From Marinomonas transparens (GTDB lineage: Bacteria; Pseudomonadota; Gammaproteobacteria; Pseudomonadales; Marinomonadaceae), in the NCBI RefSeq assembly GCF_016463975.1, contig NZ_JAEMNX010000001.1, positions 248,001 to 312,000 of the forward strand: 64,000 bases of DNA, written 5' to 3'. The notes under the pieces are model-generated. The model saw only the letters and a list, made by a program, of their open reading frames with translations, searched no databases and was not told the origin of the DNA. Below, in pieces: positions 27,891 through 36,369 of this stretch (the stretch's first letter is position 1; each line of letters begins with the position of its first letter). Made by a program: the position numbers and the translations under genes.

Positions 27891-28927
27891 TACTTGTCTG
27901 CCTCCATGTGCATATCATCCGATGAATGTTCAGACGATTCATGGTTCATTTCGCCATGGTTCATTTTACTGTGATCCATTTCGCCTTGCTTCATACTACG
28001 CATCATCGGAGTATCAAAAGAAGTACCTTCCAAAATATCGACAGTGCCGTAGTCCTTCATGAACTTCATCACATTATTATGGAAGATTCCTGATTGAATC
28101 GAACCGTAATACTGAACTGGCGTTGCCTTATGTTTGTGATGAGGATCTGCATCATATTCAGCAAGTTTGTCATAGGATACTTGATCCAATATGCCATTGT
28201 TGATTGACCCAGCAATTGACTCAGCTTTCACGCCTTCAACCCAAGCATCAAAATCCGCTTCAGTTTCCGTAGCGATAGCGTTGAACTTCATACCAGAAAA
28301 ACCAGGGCCACTGTAGTTCGCGGAGAAGCCTTTAAAGGTACCAGGCTCATTCGCAATCAAATGCAACTTGGTCACCATGCCTGCCATTGAGTAAATCTGA
28401 CTACCCAACTGAGGAATGAAGAAAGAGTTCATCGTGCCTTCAGAAGAAATATGAAATGCAACAGGAACGTTTGCTGGGAATCTCAGCTCATTCACAGAAG
28501 CAATGCCAAGGTCCGGATAGATGAACAACCACTTCCAGTTCATCGACACGACTTCAACATTAATATGGTCTTTATCATGTTCTAACGGTTTGTATGGATC
28601 CAAGTCCTGAGTGGACTTCCAAGTAATCACACCAAGAACAATGATAATGATGATTGGAATGACCCAAACAATTGTTTCAATTTTTGTGGAGTGCGACCAT
28701 TTTGGTTCGTAGATTTCATCACGACCTTCACGATATTTCCAAGCGAAATAGAGCGTCATAAAGATCACAGGAATCACAACAAGCAACATTAATAAAGTAG
28801 CAACAATAATGAGTTGCTTCTCTTCAATGCCTACTTGTCCTTTAGGATCGAGCACACCACCCTGACAACCGGCGAGCAAGCCCACCATTAGCGCCAAAGC
28901 GACTTTACTTAGGATACGAGTTAACAA
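27890..28927 (-). CDS. cyoA: Cytochrome bo ubiquinol oxidase subunit II (lipoprotein)
   Basis: A 345-residue subunit II. The signal peptide ends in a lipobox 'LLAGC' (Cys21), so the mature protein is lipid-anchored. Two membrane helices (about 38-62 and 82-105) follow, then a periplasmic cupredoxin domain without the CuA cysteines, as expected for a quinol oxidase. The last 35 residues are rich in Met and His ('[13 protein letters not shown]', 'DDMHMEADK'), a tail type also found in other CyoA proteins and possibly copper-binding. It is the first gene of cyoABCDE. Confidence 0.94.
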   Translation of the reverse strand: MLTRILSKVALALMVGLLAGCQGGVLDPKGQVGIEEKQLIIVATLLMLLVVIPVIFMTLYFAWKYREGRDEIYEPKWSHSTKIETIVWVIPIIIIIVLGVITWKSTQDLDPYKPLEHDKDHINVEVVSMNWKWLFIYPDLGIASVNELRFPANVPVAFHISSEGTMNSFFIPQLGSQIYSMAGMVTKLHLIANEPGTFKGFSANYSGPGFSGMKFNAIATETEADFDAWVEGVKAESIAGSINNGILDQVSYDKLAEYDADPHHKHKATPVQYYGSIQSGIFHNNVMKFMKDYGTVDILEGTSFDTPMMRSMKQGEMDHSKMNHGEMNHESSEHSSDDMHMEADK

Positions 28928-29024
28928 GAGAATATTCCTCTAACCCTGAGGTTCACAAAACTGCCATCTGACATCAGATAACAGTACGAAAATCCGGCAA
29001 GCCGGGTATTTCAGTAAGATCACC

Positions 29025-29041
29025 ACACTGTAGAACAGTGT
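29025..29041. promoter_or_regulatory. Perfect palindrome in the cyo promoter region
   Basis: ACACTGTAGAACAGTGT has perfect 7-bp arms and a 3-nt centre, and lies about 100 bp upstream of cyoA. It is long enough to be an operator for a dimeric regulator of respiration. It does not match the FNR or LexA consensus spacing, and the regulator is not identified. Confidence 0.45.
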
Positions 29042-29091
29042 AAAAAACATTACCTAGTTAATATAATTAACGCAGCAATAATTTTTTTGGA

Positions 29092-29469
29092 TCACCTAAA
29101 TCTGAAAAAGGGTGCTCCGCATCTCTCCATGTATCGTATCGCAACACGATCTAAGCGCCTTTTAGAGACGTCAACATGTAATAAAGAGAAGGCCATTTTC
29201 TGGCGAGCAAGGTTGATATTGGCCATAACGGACCAATAACTAACCAATAATAGGGTTATCAACACAATGCTAAAAAGCAGCACCGCATTCATCAAAAAAG
29301 GGGTGTCAAAAACGGCTAGAAGAGCGCCTAAGAAAAAAGGTTCAGACAAAACAGAACATAAAAAAAAGACAAAGAAACATCCCATAAGAGGACGTAAAGA
29401 AACCGCTAATACTTCTAATATCCTATGCATAATGTCTTTTTGTGAGCTCAATGTATGTGTCCAACCCAT
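29092..29469 (-). CDS. Hypothetical small membrane protein upstream of cyo
   Basis: A reading frame of 125 codons with hydrophobic stretches near residues 19-45 and 50-82, then a basic C-terminus ('VSKRRLDRVAIRYMERC'). It resembles no family I recognise. Neither the ATG at 29469 nor the one at 29430 has a good ribosome-binding site, which lowers confidence. It lies on the same strand as cyoA, 164 bp upstream, and the membrane-protein-like composition argues against a chance frame. It could be a small respiratory accessory protein, but nothing shows that directly. Confidence 0.45.
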   Translation of the reverse strand: MGWTHTLSSQKDIMHRILEVLAVSLRPLMGCFFVFFLCSVLSEPFFLGALLAVFDTPFLMNAVLLFSIVLITLLLVSYWSVMANINLARQKMAFSLLHVDVSKRRLDRVAIRYMERCGAPFFRFR

Positions 29470-29682
29470 AATAAAGAAAGTCTAAAATGCCACTGCCACT
29501 AGCACGACATGGATTTAGGTGTGCGAAATATAGCAAAAATCAAACATGCACACAAAGTCTAGTTTAGCCTTTGTTATCATTTCCTTCACTGTCTTTTTAG
29601 AAAAACTTGTGTCCCACGCTTAAAAAAGCCCTAAACTTGGGTTTATCAAGTAGCCAAACTATCTGAGCATCTTGTCGGGCTC

Positions 29683-31167
29683 CTAAACATTGCCCTTTCT
29701 AATTTGATGTTCAAGAAACCAACTTCTTAAGGCTTTAATGGCATGCGACATGGTTTCTTGTGTTGGGCCACTAAAACCCAGAACAAACCCCTGTCGCGGA
29801 ATAGAGCTATCGTCATAGTGCAAGGATAGGGCAGAAAGATAAACCTTTTGTGACAGCATATCGTGAGCAATATGCTGATCTAAATCAATATTCGAATAAA
29901 TAGAGAGGTCTAGTAAAACATGCGGTTTGAACTCTATTAATACATGCATCCCTCCGCGAGTTTTTTTCCAGTCAAACCACGTAGAAAGTTCGTTTTCTAA
30001 CAAAGCCAACAAACTATCACGCTTCATACGGTAATGGCGGCGCATACGATTTAGGTGTCGGTCAAAGTTGCCTTGCAGCATAAAATCCGCCACAACAGGC
30101 TGTATCGGTAAAGAAGTGGACGAACCTAACGTATTTTGGCTTTTGTGCAAAAGCTCAATCTGAGACAAAGGCGCAACAACAAAACCTAGCCGCAAACCAC
30201 GAAACAGCACTTTAGAAAAGCTACCGACAAAAAAGACTCGATCACGCGCTTTTTCATAAAAACTGGCGGTTTGCATAAAAGGCACATCACTTCGGCCTTG
30301 GTAAACAAATTCATTGTCATAATCGTCTTCCACCAACCACCAATTGGACGATTCCTCCTGTAGCTTTTGCACCCATTGTTGGCGGCGTTGGACGCTAATA
30401 CTGACTCCAAGTGGATATTGGCGATTAGGGGTAACAATACCAACACAGGCACCATGTTCATTCATCGGCAAACAAGGCCCTTCCTCATTAATCTCTATTA
30501 CTTGAGTTTCTGAGTTAGACACAATAATTTCACGAAAAGGGGGATAAGTAGGTGACTCTAACCACCAGCTAATAGATCCTAATAAAGAGGATAACGCGTG
30601 TTGAATTAGCATCAAGGAATCTCGATTACCCGCCGTCACAATAATCTGATCTGCTGTACATTCAAGACCACGAACTCGGTACAAATAATCGACTATCGCC
30701 TCTTTTAACTCAGGATACCCCGTCGAATAACTTCCATTAAGCACCTTCAAATCAGGTTTAAGCCAGCTACGGCGCATACTCGCCGCCCATTCTTTAGTCG
30801 GAAAAACCGACGCATCGACACCGGAATTAAACGCCAGCACATCCGTCTCAGATACCGTACTTTTGTTTTTTACAGGTAAGTCTCTTTTACACAAAGAGGT
30901 ACGCACCATAGGCAACGCGGCAACAAACACGCCTCGCTTTTCTTTGCTGGTTAAAATACCTTCCGCAATTAACTGATCGTATGCCCGCGACGTAGTACTA
31001 CGAGAAACGCCCAACGAGCCAGCTAGAAATCGAGAAGAGGGTAACTTATCACCCACCGACAACTCACCCGATACGATGCCTTGCTGAATTTGAGTCATTA
31101 ACTGTTGATAGTAGGGCGCGCCATTTTCATCCAATGAAAGGCGTAAACTGGCAATAGCATATCTCAT
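29683..31167 (-). CDS. MocR/PdxR-type regulator (GntR domain fused to aminotransferase fold)
   Basis: A 494-residue MocR-family protein. The N-terminal GntR winged helix (about 15-80) includes 'LPSSRFLAGSLGVSRSTTSRAYDQLIAEG'-type sequence. The C-terminal fold-type I aminotransferase domain has 'VTAGNRDSLMLIQHAL', 'VEDDYDNEFVYQG' and the PLP lysine in 'GSFSKVLFRGLRLGF'. Such proteins sense PLP or an aminated ligand and often activate PLP-synthesis genes. A divergent PNPOx-like gene makes PLP homeostasis the likely role. CTGGC repeats lie between them. Confidence 0.87.
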   Translation of the reverse strand: MRYAIASLRLSLDENGAPYYQQLMTQIQQGIVSGELSVGDKLPSSRFLAGSLGVSRSTTSRAYDQLIAEGILTSKEKRGVFVAALPMVRTSLCKRDLPVKNKSTVSETDVLAFNSGVDASVFPTKEWAASMRRSWLKPDLKVLNGSYSTGYPELKEAIVDYLYRVRGLECTADQIIVTAGNRDSLMLIQHALSSLLGSISWWLESPTYPPFREIIVSNSETQVIEINEEGPCLPMNEHGACVGIVTPNRQYPLGVSISVQRRQQWVQKLQEESSNWWLVEDDYDNEFVYQGRSDVPFMQTASFYEKARDRVFFVGSFSKVLFRGLRLGFVVAPLSQIELLHKSQNTLGSSTSLPIQPVVADFMLQGNFDRHLNRMRRHYRMKRDSLLALLENELSTWFDWKKTRGGMHVLIEFKPHVLLDLSIYSNIDLDQHIAHDMLSQKVYLSALSLHYDDSSIPRQGFVLGFSGPTQETMSHAIKALRSWFLEHQIRKGNV

Positions 31168-31217
31168 AACTGGCCTGTTTTTTTATCTTCATTCTGGCTA
31201 TTTTTTAAAAAGCCAGT
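31147..31217. promoter_or_regulatory. Cluster of CTGGC repeats between the MocR and PNPOx-like genes
   Basis: ACTGGC occurs at 31148 and 31169, CTGGCT at 31194, and AGCCAGT (inverse orientation) at 31211. The last two form an inverted repeat around an A/T-rich centre. MocR regulators commonly bind repeated half-sites in such divergent promoters. Confidence 0.45.
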
Positions 31218-31272
31218 TTCATCTAATCTCTTGTTATATAGACCTAAACAACGAATGACAAGGATTGAGACC

Positions 31273-31920
31273 ATGAGTGATTCACTCGAAACACCACTTA
31301 GCAAAGTAAAAAGAGGACCAAACAGAGCCTCATACGATAAAGAGTTAGCATTAGAAATAATTGATGCCGCACTGATGTGCCATGTGGGTCAGACCAAAAA
31401 TGGCCAAGTCTTTGTTACCCCAACCTGCCATTGGCGCGAGGGCGACTACTTTTACTGGCACGCTCATTCCAAAGCCCGTAATGTCAAAGGGCCAATCGAC
31501 GAGCCAGAAAAAGTTTGCATCAACGTGAGTTTATTAGATGGTTTGGTACTGGCTCGTTCCGCCATGCACCATTCAGTGAACTATCGTTCTGTGACGCTAT
31601 TCGGTGTCCCCGAACTGGTCGAAGAGAAAGAAGAGAAGGTGCGTCAATTTGAACTCTTCTTAGACAAGGTAAGTCCCGGACGTTGGGAAACCTTACGCCC
31701 TGTCAGTGACATAGAAATAAAAGCCACAGGCGTGGTACGGATAAAAATAGAAGAGGCTTCCGTCAAATTCCGTGGTGAACCACCAATAGACGATCCTGAA
31801 GACTATAACTGGCCTGTTTGGGCAGGCGTGATTCCATTGGAAAGGTCATGGGGCGAGGCACAAACAGACCCACAACAAAATGAGAATTACCCAGCGGCCA
31901 ATACGCCAGATGCTTTTTAA
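31273..31920 (+). CDS. Pyridoxamine-5'-phosphate-oxidase-family FMN protein
   Basis: A 215-residue protein of the split-barrel PNPOx-like family. 'ALMCHVGQTKNGQVFVTPTCHWREGDYFYWH' is the FMN-binding segment, and 'HSVNYRSVTLFGVPELVEEKEEK' follows. It more closely resembles the FMN-binding/'flavin-nucleotide-binding' subgroup than classical PdxH. The ATG at 31273 has AAGGA upstream and is preferred to an upstream in-frame start. Divergence from a MocR regulator is a common arrangement for this subgroup. Confidence 0.8.
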   Translation: MSDSLETPLSKVKRGPNRASYDKELALEIIDAALMCHVGQTKNGQVFVTPTCHWREGDYFYWHAHSKARNVKGPIDEPEKVCINVSLLDGLVLARSAMHHSVNYRSVTLFGVPELVEEKEEKVRQFELFLDKVSPGRWETLRPVSDIEIKATGVVRIKIEEASVKFRGEPPIDDPEDYNWPVWAGVIPLERSWGEAQTDPQQNENYPAANTPDAF

Positions 31921-31972
31921 AGTAACGTTTAAAAACAGGTTTCATTTATAATTGAGAACAAACTTCAATAAT

Positions 31973-32019
31973 AAAAGCACGCTGGCCAGCTTTTCCCAAA
32001 GTAGACCAAGGTGCTTTTT
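31973..32019 (+). terminator. Likely terminator of the PNPOx-like gene
   Basis: AAAAGCAC (31973-31980) pairs with GTGCTTTT (32011-32018) across 30 nt that contain a small GCTGGCCAGC palindrome, followed by T-rich sequence. Confidence 0.45.
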
Positions 32020-32036
32020 CTTATTTTATCTTGGTA

Positions 32037-32252
32037 TTAAAAACGTTCCGACAACCAACGACTTATTTTTTGGATCTCTGGTCCAGATACAAAAGCAATA
32101 ATAGCCGCCACAGGCCAAGCTGCACTCCATGCCGTCATCCACTGACTCATAAATTCAGCGTTATGGCCCACATTAATAAAGGTAATCCAAGCGGACATAA
32201 AAAATGTCAGCACAAAAGACATCATCACAGCAAAGTACAAACGAAATTTCAT
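32037..32252 (-). CDS. DUF2798 small membrane protein
   Basis: A 71-residue protein with two helices (about 4-25 and 40-60). The pattern 'MMSFVLTFFMSAWITFINVG' then 'WMTAWSAAWPVAAIIAFVSGP' matches the DUF2798 family, whose function is unknown. The ATG at 32252 follows a strong GGGGAGA and replaces a longer in-frame start upstream. Confidence 0.8.
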   Translation of the reverse strand: MKFRLYFAVMMSFVLTFFMSAWITFINVGHNAEFMSQWMTAWSAAWPVAAIIAFVSGPEIQKISRWLSERF

Positions 32253-32312
32253 TATTGTCTCCCCATCATTTTCAATGATGCCTTGTAACAAGTGATCGAA
32301 ACTAAACCCTAA

Positions 32313-32344
32313 AACAAAACATTAGAAATATCTAATGTTTTGTT
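32313..32344. promoter_or_regulatory. Perfect 14-bp-arm palindrome upstream of DUF2798 gene
   Basis: AACAAAACATTAGA (32313-32326) and TCTAATGTTTTGTT (32331-32344) pair perfectly around AATA. It sits between two divergent genes, where a terminator is not needed, so it is more likely an operator, or the end of an unseen transcript. Confidence 0.45.
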
Positions 32345-32493
32345 AAAATAGTGATCTTTACCAGCGAGTTTTCTCGAATAAAGAAGACATCGGCGTTTTA
32401 TAAATCCAAACTAAGCTTTTAGCGAATAGCATTAAATCTCGTTACAATAAACACTGCCTTTCTTTACCATCAAACACCTCAACAAGGACAAGC

Positions 32494-33300
32494 ATGGAAC
32501 ATTTACTTTGGTGGCAATACGCATGCATCGCCGCCATCTTCGTATGGAGCGGTTTTGTCCGCAGTGGGTTGAGTTTTGGCGGCGCAGTGTTAGCCCTACC
32601 TTTTTTGTTACTGGTCAAAAATGACCCGCTGTTATTTTTGCCCATCATTTCCATTCACCTGTTGGTGTTTTCCAGCTGGATCGCTTGGCAAGGCTCAAAA
32701 GCCACCAAACAACAAGCCAAGCTAGCGGCGGAACAGGGCGAAGCGCCAAAAGAAGAAGAGGGAAATATTGCTTGGGGTTATTTGAAGAAAGCCCTCGGTA
32801 TCATGATAGTGCCTAAACTCATCGGCGTCTTTGGTCTACTCACCCTACCGGGCGACATAGTCACCGGCGTGATTTTTGTCATCGTCGCGGTATTTGCTGT
32901 GTCTTATATTTTGAACAAACCCTTTTATACCAATAATAAGTTCCTCGACACCACTTTCCTGATGCTGGGTGGCTACGTCAGCGGTACCTCTTTAATTGGC
33001 GCACCTTTAATCGTGTCCGTATTTGCCACCAAAGTCCCACGTCATCAGCTGCGCGATACCTTATTTGTGCTTTGGTTTATTCTGGTCATGATCAAGATGG
33101 TGTCATTCCTCATTGCAGGCGTCGACCTACAGCTCATCCATCAACTTTGGTTATTGCCTTGTGCCTTGCTAGGTCATGTTTTTGGGCAGAAGCTACACAG
33201 CCGCGTTCAAAAGGCCGAAACACCTGTGTTCTTCCAGTTTGTCGGCTGGGCGTTATTGACTGTTTGTGGGTTTGGCTTGTACTCGACCTTTATGCTGTAG
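32494..33300 (+). CDS. TauE/SafE-family (TSUP) membrane permease
   Basis: A 268-residue membrane protein with about eight helices and a soluble charged loop near residues 70-90 ('KQQAKLAAEQGEAPKEEEG'). 'FVRSGLSFGGAVLALPFLLL' in the first repeat and 'GYVSGTSLIGAPLIVSVFA' in the second are the TSUP repeat motifs. Members move sulphite, sulphoacetate or other anions; the substrate is not determined. AAGGACAAGC precedes the ATG. No operon partner. Confidence 0.85.
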   Translation: MEHLLWWQYACIAAIFVWSGFVRSGLSFGGAVLALPFLLLVKNDPLLFLPIISIHLLVFSSWIAWQGSKATKQQAKLAAEQGEAPKEEEGNIAWGYLKKALGIMIVPKLIGVFGLLTLPGDIVTGVIFVIVAVFAVSYILNKPFYTNNKFLDTTFLMLGGYVSGTSLIGAPLIVSVFATKVPRHQLRDTLFVLWFILVMIKMVSFLIAGVDLQLIHQLWLLPCALLGHVFGQKLHSRVQKAETPVFFQFVGWALLTVCGFGLYSTFML

Positions 33301-33349
33301 CTGTTAATGCCTACTTTTGAATAGATAACGAACGAATAAAAGGCGAACA

Positions 33350-33416
33350 TGCCACAAGATCAACCCTCGCTACGGCGCTAAAGCGCAAACGTCCGCGGGA
33401 GGTTGGTCTTGTGGCA
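33350..33416. terminator. Long structured hairpin between convergent genes
   Basis: TGCCACAAGATCAACC (33350-33365) pairs with GGTTGGTCTTGTGGCA (33401-33416) with one wobble, enclosing a GCGC-TAAA-GCGC inner hairpin. A short T-run follows at 33421. It may be a bidirectional terminator or a mobile palindromic repeat. Confidence 0.5.
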
Positions 33417-33459
33417 CCATTTTTGGGAGAATTGGCTCTAAGAAAACAGGGCAAGCTGG

Positions 33460-34773
33460 TTAATCGCTATGACTAAACCAAACGCCCTGCTTCATGTTGT
33501 GTAGATAACACCAATACAGAGTGATGGCACGAGCAATAAATAACAGTGCTTGGCTCAGCCACAGGCCATGATTTCCTAAGTCTTGAGTGATAAACCAGAC
33601 GGGAAAGAAAACACCCGCCACGCAAAGGATCATGGTGTTCTGCATCTGTTTCACACTGGTGGTACCAATGAAGACACCATCCAACATATACGACCAAATA
33701 CCTAACAGAGGCAAGCAAATAAGCCAAGGTAGGTACAGAGCAGCATCCGCCCGTACGCTTTGCACATTAGTCAGTAAGTGAATGATTTGATTACCAAAGA
33801 CCCAAAAAATCAGCATTAAACCCATCGCAGCCAATAATGCCCAATAAGTTGAAAGACGGATAACCTTCCTAAAATTGGCCTTGTCTTTGCGACCGTAATA
33901 CTCACCGCATAAGGCTTCCACAGAGAAAGCAAAACCATCTAAGGCATTGGAAATAATCATCAAAAAAGTCAGTAACACCGCATTGGCGGCCAGAATAGAA
34001 TCGCCTTGACGTGCCCCTTGAGCGGTAAAAAACAACATCACACACAACAGCAAAATAGTGCGCACAAACAGATAACGATTCACCTGCACCAAGGCCATGT
34101 ATTCTCGCCATTTAGCTAGGGCTTTAAGCGGTACATGGCCAGTAAAGCCTTTAAGTTTATGCCACGCCAAAACACCCGCCACCGTGACACCAATGTAATG
34201 AGCAAATACCGTTGCCCACGCAACGCCATCACTGGCCATCCCCAAGCCATACACGGCAAAATAGTCGAGCACCATGTTGGCAAGGTTAATCACCAACAAC
34301 ATCCACAACGGGCCTTTAGAATATTGCACACCAAAGAACCAGCCCATCAAAGCATAACCAGCTAATACTGCTGGCGCACTGAAGATCCGCGCTTCACAAT
34401 AAAGACGCGCCCAAGGTTCCACATCGGCACTGGGCGCCATTAAATGAATAGCAAAATCGATCAAAGGAGCACGGAATAGGATCAGCATTAAGCCGACCAA
34501 TACCCCCATCAAAATGGACTGTAATAGCAGCTCACGAACTCGACGATCATCCCCTTGCCCAAGCGCTTGGGCAGTGAGCCCAGTGGAGCCCATACGCAAA
34601 AAACCAAACGCCCAAAAGAGAAAACTAAAAATACTGGCGCCAATCGCTACAGCGCCAAGATGGGTCGCGGTTCCTAAGTGCCCAACCACAGCCGTATCGA
34701 CCAAGCCCAAAAAGGGCGTCGTTATGTTCGACACCATAGGCGGCCATGCCATGCGCCAGATTTTGAGATTCAT
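33460..34773 (-). CDS. dinF: MATE-family efflux transporter, DinF-like
   Basis: A 437-residue multidrug and toxin extrusion family protein with 12 expected helices. The N-terminal 'MAWPPMVSNITTPFLGLVDTAVVGHLG' closely follows E. coli DinF, and 'FLRMGSTGLTAQALGQGDD' and 'NALDGFAFSVEALCGEYYGRKD' are also typical. The frame runs 63 codons further upstream, but that part is not family-like, so the ATG at 34773 is chosen despite a weak ribosome-binding site. No LexA box was seen in front, unlike E. coli lexA-dinF. Likely substrates are organic cations or oxidative-stress products. Confidence 0.87.
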   Translation of the reverse strand: MNLKIWRMAWPPMVSNITTPFLGLVDTAVVGHLGTATHLGAVAIGASIFSFLFWAFGFLRMGSTGLTAQALGQGDDRRVRELLLQSILMGVLVGLMLILFRAPLIDFAIHLMAPSADVEPWARLYCEARIFSAPAVLAGYALMGWFFGVQYSKGPLWMLLVINLANMVLDYFAVYGLGMASDGVAWATVFAHYIGVTVAGVLAWHKLKGFTGHVPLKALAKWREYMALVQVNRYLFVRTILLLCVMLFFTAQGARQGDSILAANAVLLTFLMIISNALDGFAFSVEALCGEYYGRKDKANFRKVIRLSTYWALLAAMGLMLIFWVFGNQIIHLLTNVQSVRADAALYLPWLICLPLLGIWSYMLDGVFIGTTSVKQMQNTMILCVAGVFFPVWFITQDLGNHGLWLSQALLFIARAITLYWCYLHNMKQGVWFSHSD

Positions 34774-34839
34774 CACACTATTGGAACGATAGGAGGAAAT
34801 CAGCGATTTTACCAATATATTTGGCACAAATGTCTCACA

Positions 34840-35092
34840 TGTGGATATTTCAATTTCTGTGGATAAATAATGAGCAATGCACCAAGAAGCAGCACACATA
34901 CGATTGTGGAAAACAGCCCTAGTTATACACAAATAGAGTCTATTGTGGGAGTGGCAGGGCAAAATTCAGTTCAATTAAGGCCATTCTTGAGCATTATTTG
35001 CTTCTTTCACGATTTGTACACAGCGAAAGAAAATCAAAAACGCAGGAAAATAACCCGCTCTAAATATTGGATAAGTCGTGCTTTTTTCCACA
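34840..35092. promoter_or_regulatory. Cluster of DnaA-box-like 9-mers
   Basis: One perfect box (TGTGGATAA, 34858-34866, the reverse of TTATCCACA) and four single-mismatch boxes occur in 253 bp: TGTGGATAT (34840), TGTGGAAAA (34905), TTATACACA (34923) and TTTTCCACA (35084). A two-mismatch TTGTACACA lies at 35014. No gene is seen in 34774-35159. This may be a DnaA titration or regulatory site; nothing nearby (dnaA, dnaN, mnmG) indicates oriC. Confidence 0.5.
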
Positions 35093-35159
35093 ATCTTGCT
35101 AGCATCGTCTGAAAACTTTGTTAAAATCGCGCATATTTTTCATTTTTTGGAGAGAGCTA

Positions 35160-35360
35160 ATGAACAAGAAATTCAAACCTTATATCGAAGGTTTAGCCGT
35201 CGGCTGTGTTTTTATCAGCATCACCATGCTCTTCCAAATTCCGCTTTATATGAGCTTCATTATTGGTGCCTTAGCGGCTCTAGGTGGTTATCGAAATTCC
35301 ATCAAGATGGATAAAGAAAAAGCCGAAAAAAACCAACCGTCCAAACAAGACCAAGAATAA
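35160..35360 (+). CDS. Hypothetical small membrane protein
   Basis: A 66-residue protein with two short hydrophobic segments (about 9-24 and 28-42) and a highly charged tail ('KMDKEKAEKNQPSKQDQE'). The ATG at 35160 has GGAGAG 6 bp upstream, which supports translation and rejects a longer in-frame start. The stop is 1 bp before the truncated haemoglobin gene, so the two are probably co-expressed. Not recognised. Confidence 0.65.
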   Translation: MNKKFKPYIEGLAVGCVFISITMLFQIPLYMSFIIGALAALGGYRNSIKMDKEKAEKNQPSKQDQE

Positions 35361-35361
35361 C

Positions 35362-35790
35362 ATGACCCAAGCAAAGCAACCGGCTTACGGTGAGGGAGAC
35401 GTCACCTTACAAGCAGTAGGTGGTTTAGATGGTCTACGTACCCTAGTCGAAACCTTCTATCGTCTAATGGAAAACACACCAGAGTTTCGGCCTTTGTTTG
35501 ATATGCATCCAAACAACATTAGCTTAACCATTGACAAGTTAGTCGCCTTTTTATCCGGCTGGATGGGAGGAGAGCGCTTATTCGCCAAAAACTATGGTGA
35601 AATCAGCCTGCCACAAGCCCATGCTCACTTGGTTGTGACAGAAAAAGAAAAAGCCATGTGGCTAAACTGCATGGCCGCCGCCTTGGATGAAATAGGTTAC
35701 CAAGGCGATCTAAAAACCTACCTGCTCAGCAAGCTAGAATTTCCCGCTGAGCGTATTCGACAAGTCAGCACGGCAAGGCATAATAGTTGA
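35362..35790 (+). CDS. Group II truncated haemoglobin
   Basis: A 142-residue globin of the trHbO (group II) type. 'LVETFYRLMENTPEFRPLFDMHP' forms helices B-C, 'LVAFLSGWMGGERLFAKNYG' helix E and the loop, with the haem-ligating His expected in 'QAHAHLVVT'. The group-specific Trp(G8) is in 'EKAMWLNCM'. Such proteins bind oxygen or react with NO and peroxide. It begins 1 bp after a small membrane protein gene. A fragment of a second copy lies 1.6 kb downstream. Confidence 0.88.
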   Translation: MTQAKQPAYGEGDVTLQAVGGLDGLRTLVETFYRLMENTPEFRPLFDMHPNNISLTIDKLVAFLSGWMGGERLFAKNYGEISLPQAHAHLVVTEKEKAMWLNCMAAALDEIGYQGDLKTYLLSKLEFPAERIRQVSTARHNS

Positions 35791-35895
35791 CGCGCCTACA
35801 TCGACGACCCTCGCTACTTAGACTACTTAAAATCTTAATTTAGCTCTGACACGAATTATTCAGTTAATTGCTTCGTTATATTCTCTAGAAAACAA

Positions 35896-36300
35896 TTAGG
35901 TGTTTCCTTCATCAAAAGCAGCACGTGCAAGCTCTAAGTCAAGCTTATTCTGCTTACTCCACTCCACAAGTGATGAAACCTGATTGGAAAACGAATATCC
36001 GAGATCGGATAGCTCATAAGTAACACTTGGAGGAATAGTCGGTTCAACATGTCGAATAACATAACCATCACGTTCTAGTCTGCGCAATGTCAGCGTCATC
36101 ATCCTTTGCGATATTCCAACTAGCGCCTTTTCAATTTCTCGATAGCGTTTCGGGCCATTGGAAAGCTCTACTAAAGCCATCACAGTCCATCGCTCACCAA
36201 GCCGATCAAGAATAAAGCGTAATCCACAATCCTCATGCTCACCAGAACCGCAGGGAGACAAGGGTGTTGTTAAACGAACATTTATGTGTGTATCAGACAA
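35896..36300 (-). CDS. HxlR-family transcriptional regulator (YtfH-like)
   Basis: A 134-residue MarR-like HxlR protein. 'CGLRFILDRLGERWTVMALVELSNGPKRYREIEKAL' is the diagnostic start of the domain, with the conserved Cys at residue 25, followed by 'GISQRMMTLTLRRLERDGYV' (recognition helix and wing). HxlR proteins often sense electrophiles through that Cys. It is divergent from an NmrA-like NAD(P)-binding protein, the same arrangement as ytfH-ytfG in E. coli, with a palindrome between. Confidence 0.87.
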   Translation of the reverse strand: MSDTHINVRLTTPLSPCGSGEHEDCGLRFILDRLGERWTVMALVELSNGPKRYREIEKALVGISQRMMTLTLRRLERDGYVIRHVEPTIPPSVTYELSDLGYSFSNQVSSLVEWSKQNKLDLELARAAFDEGNT

Positions 36301-36331
36301 AATTGTGCCTCCTTACAAAAAAACTGAAACC

Positions 36332-36346
36332 TCTCTACAGTAGAGA
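36332..36346. promoter_or_regulatory. Palindrome between the HxlR and NmrA-like genes
   Basis: TCTCTACAGTAGAGA is a perfect 15-nt palindrome with a central A. It is in the 69-bp divergent promoter and is the best candidate HxlR operator. Confidence 0.5.
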
Positions 36347-36369
36347 AAACGATTAATAGAGGAAATACT

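Noticed and set aside
29025..29041. LexA box at the cyo promoter
   Set aside because: The CTGT and ACAG halves are 3 bp apart, whereas the LexA site needs 8 bp.
34840..35092. DnaA-box cluster as chromosomal oriC
   Set aside because: No dnaA, dnaN, mnmG or rpmH gene is nearby, and no run of 13-mer A+T repeats was seen. A secondary role is more likely.
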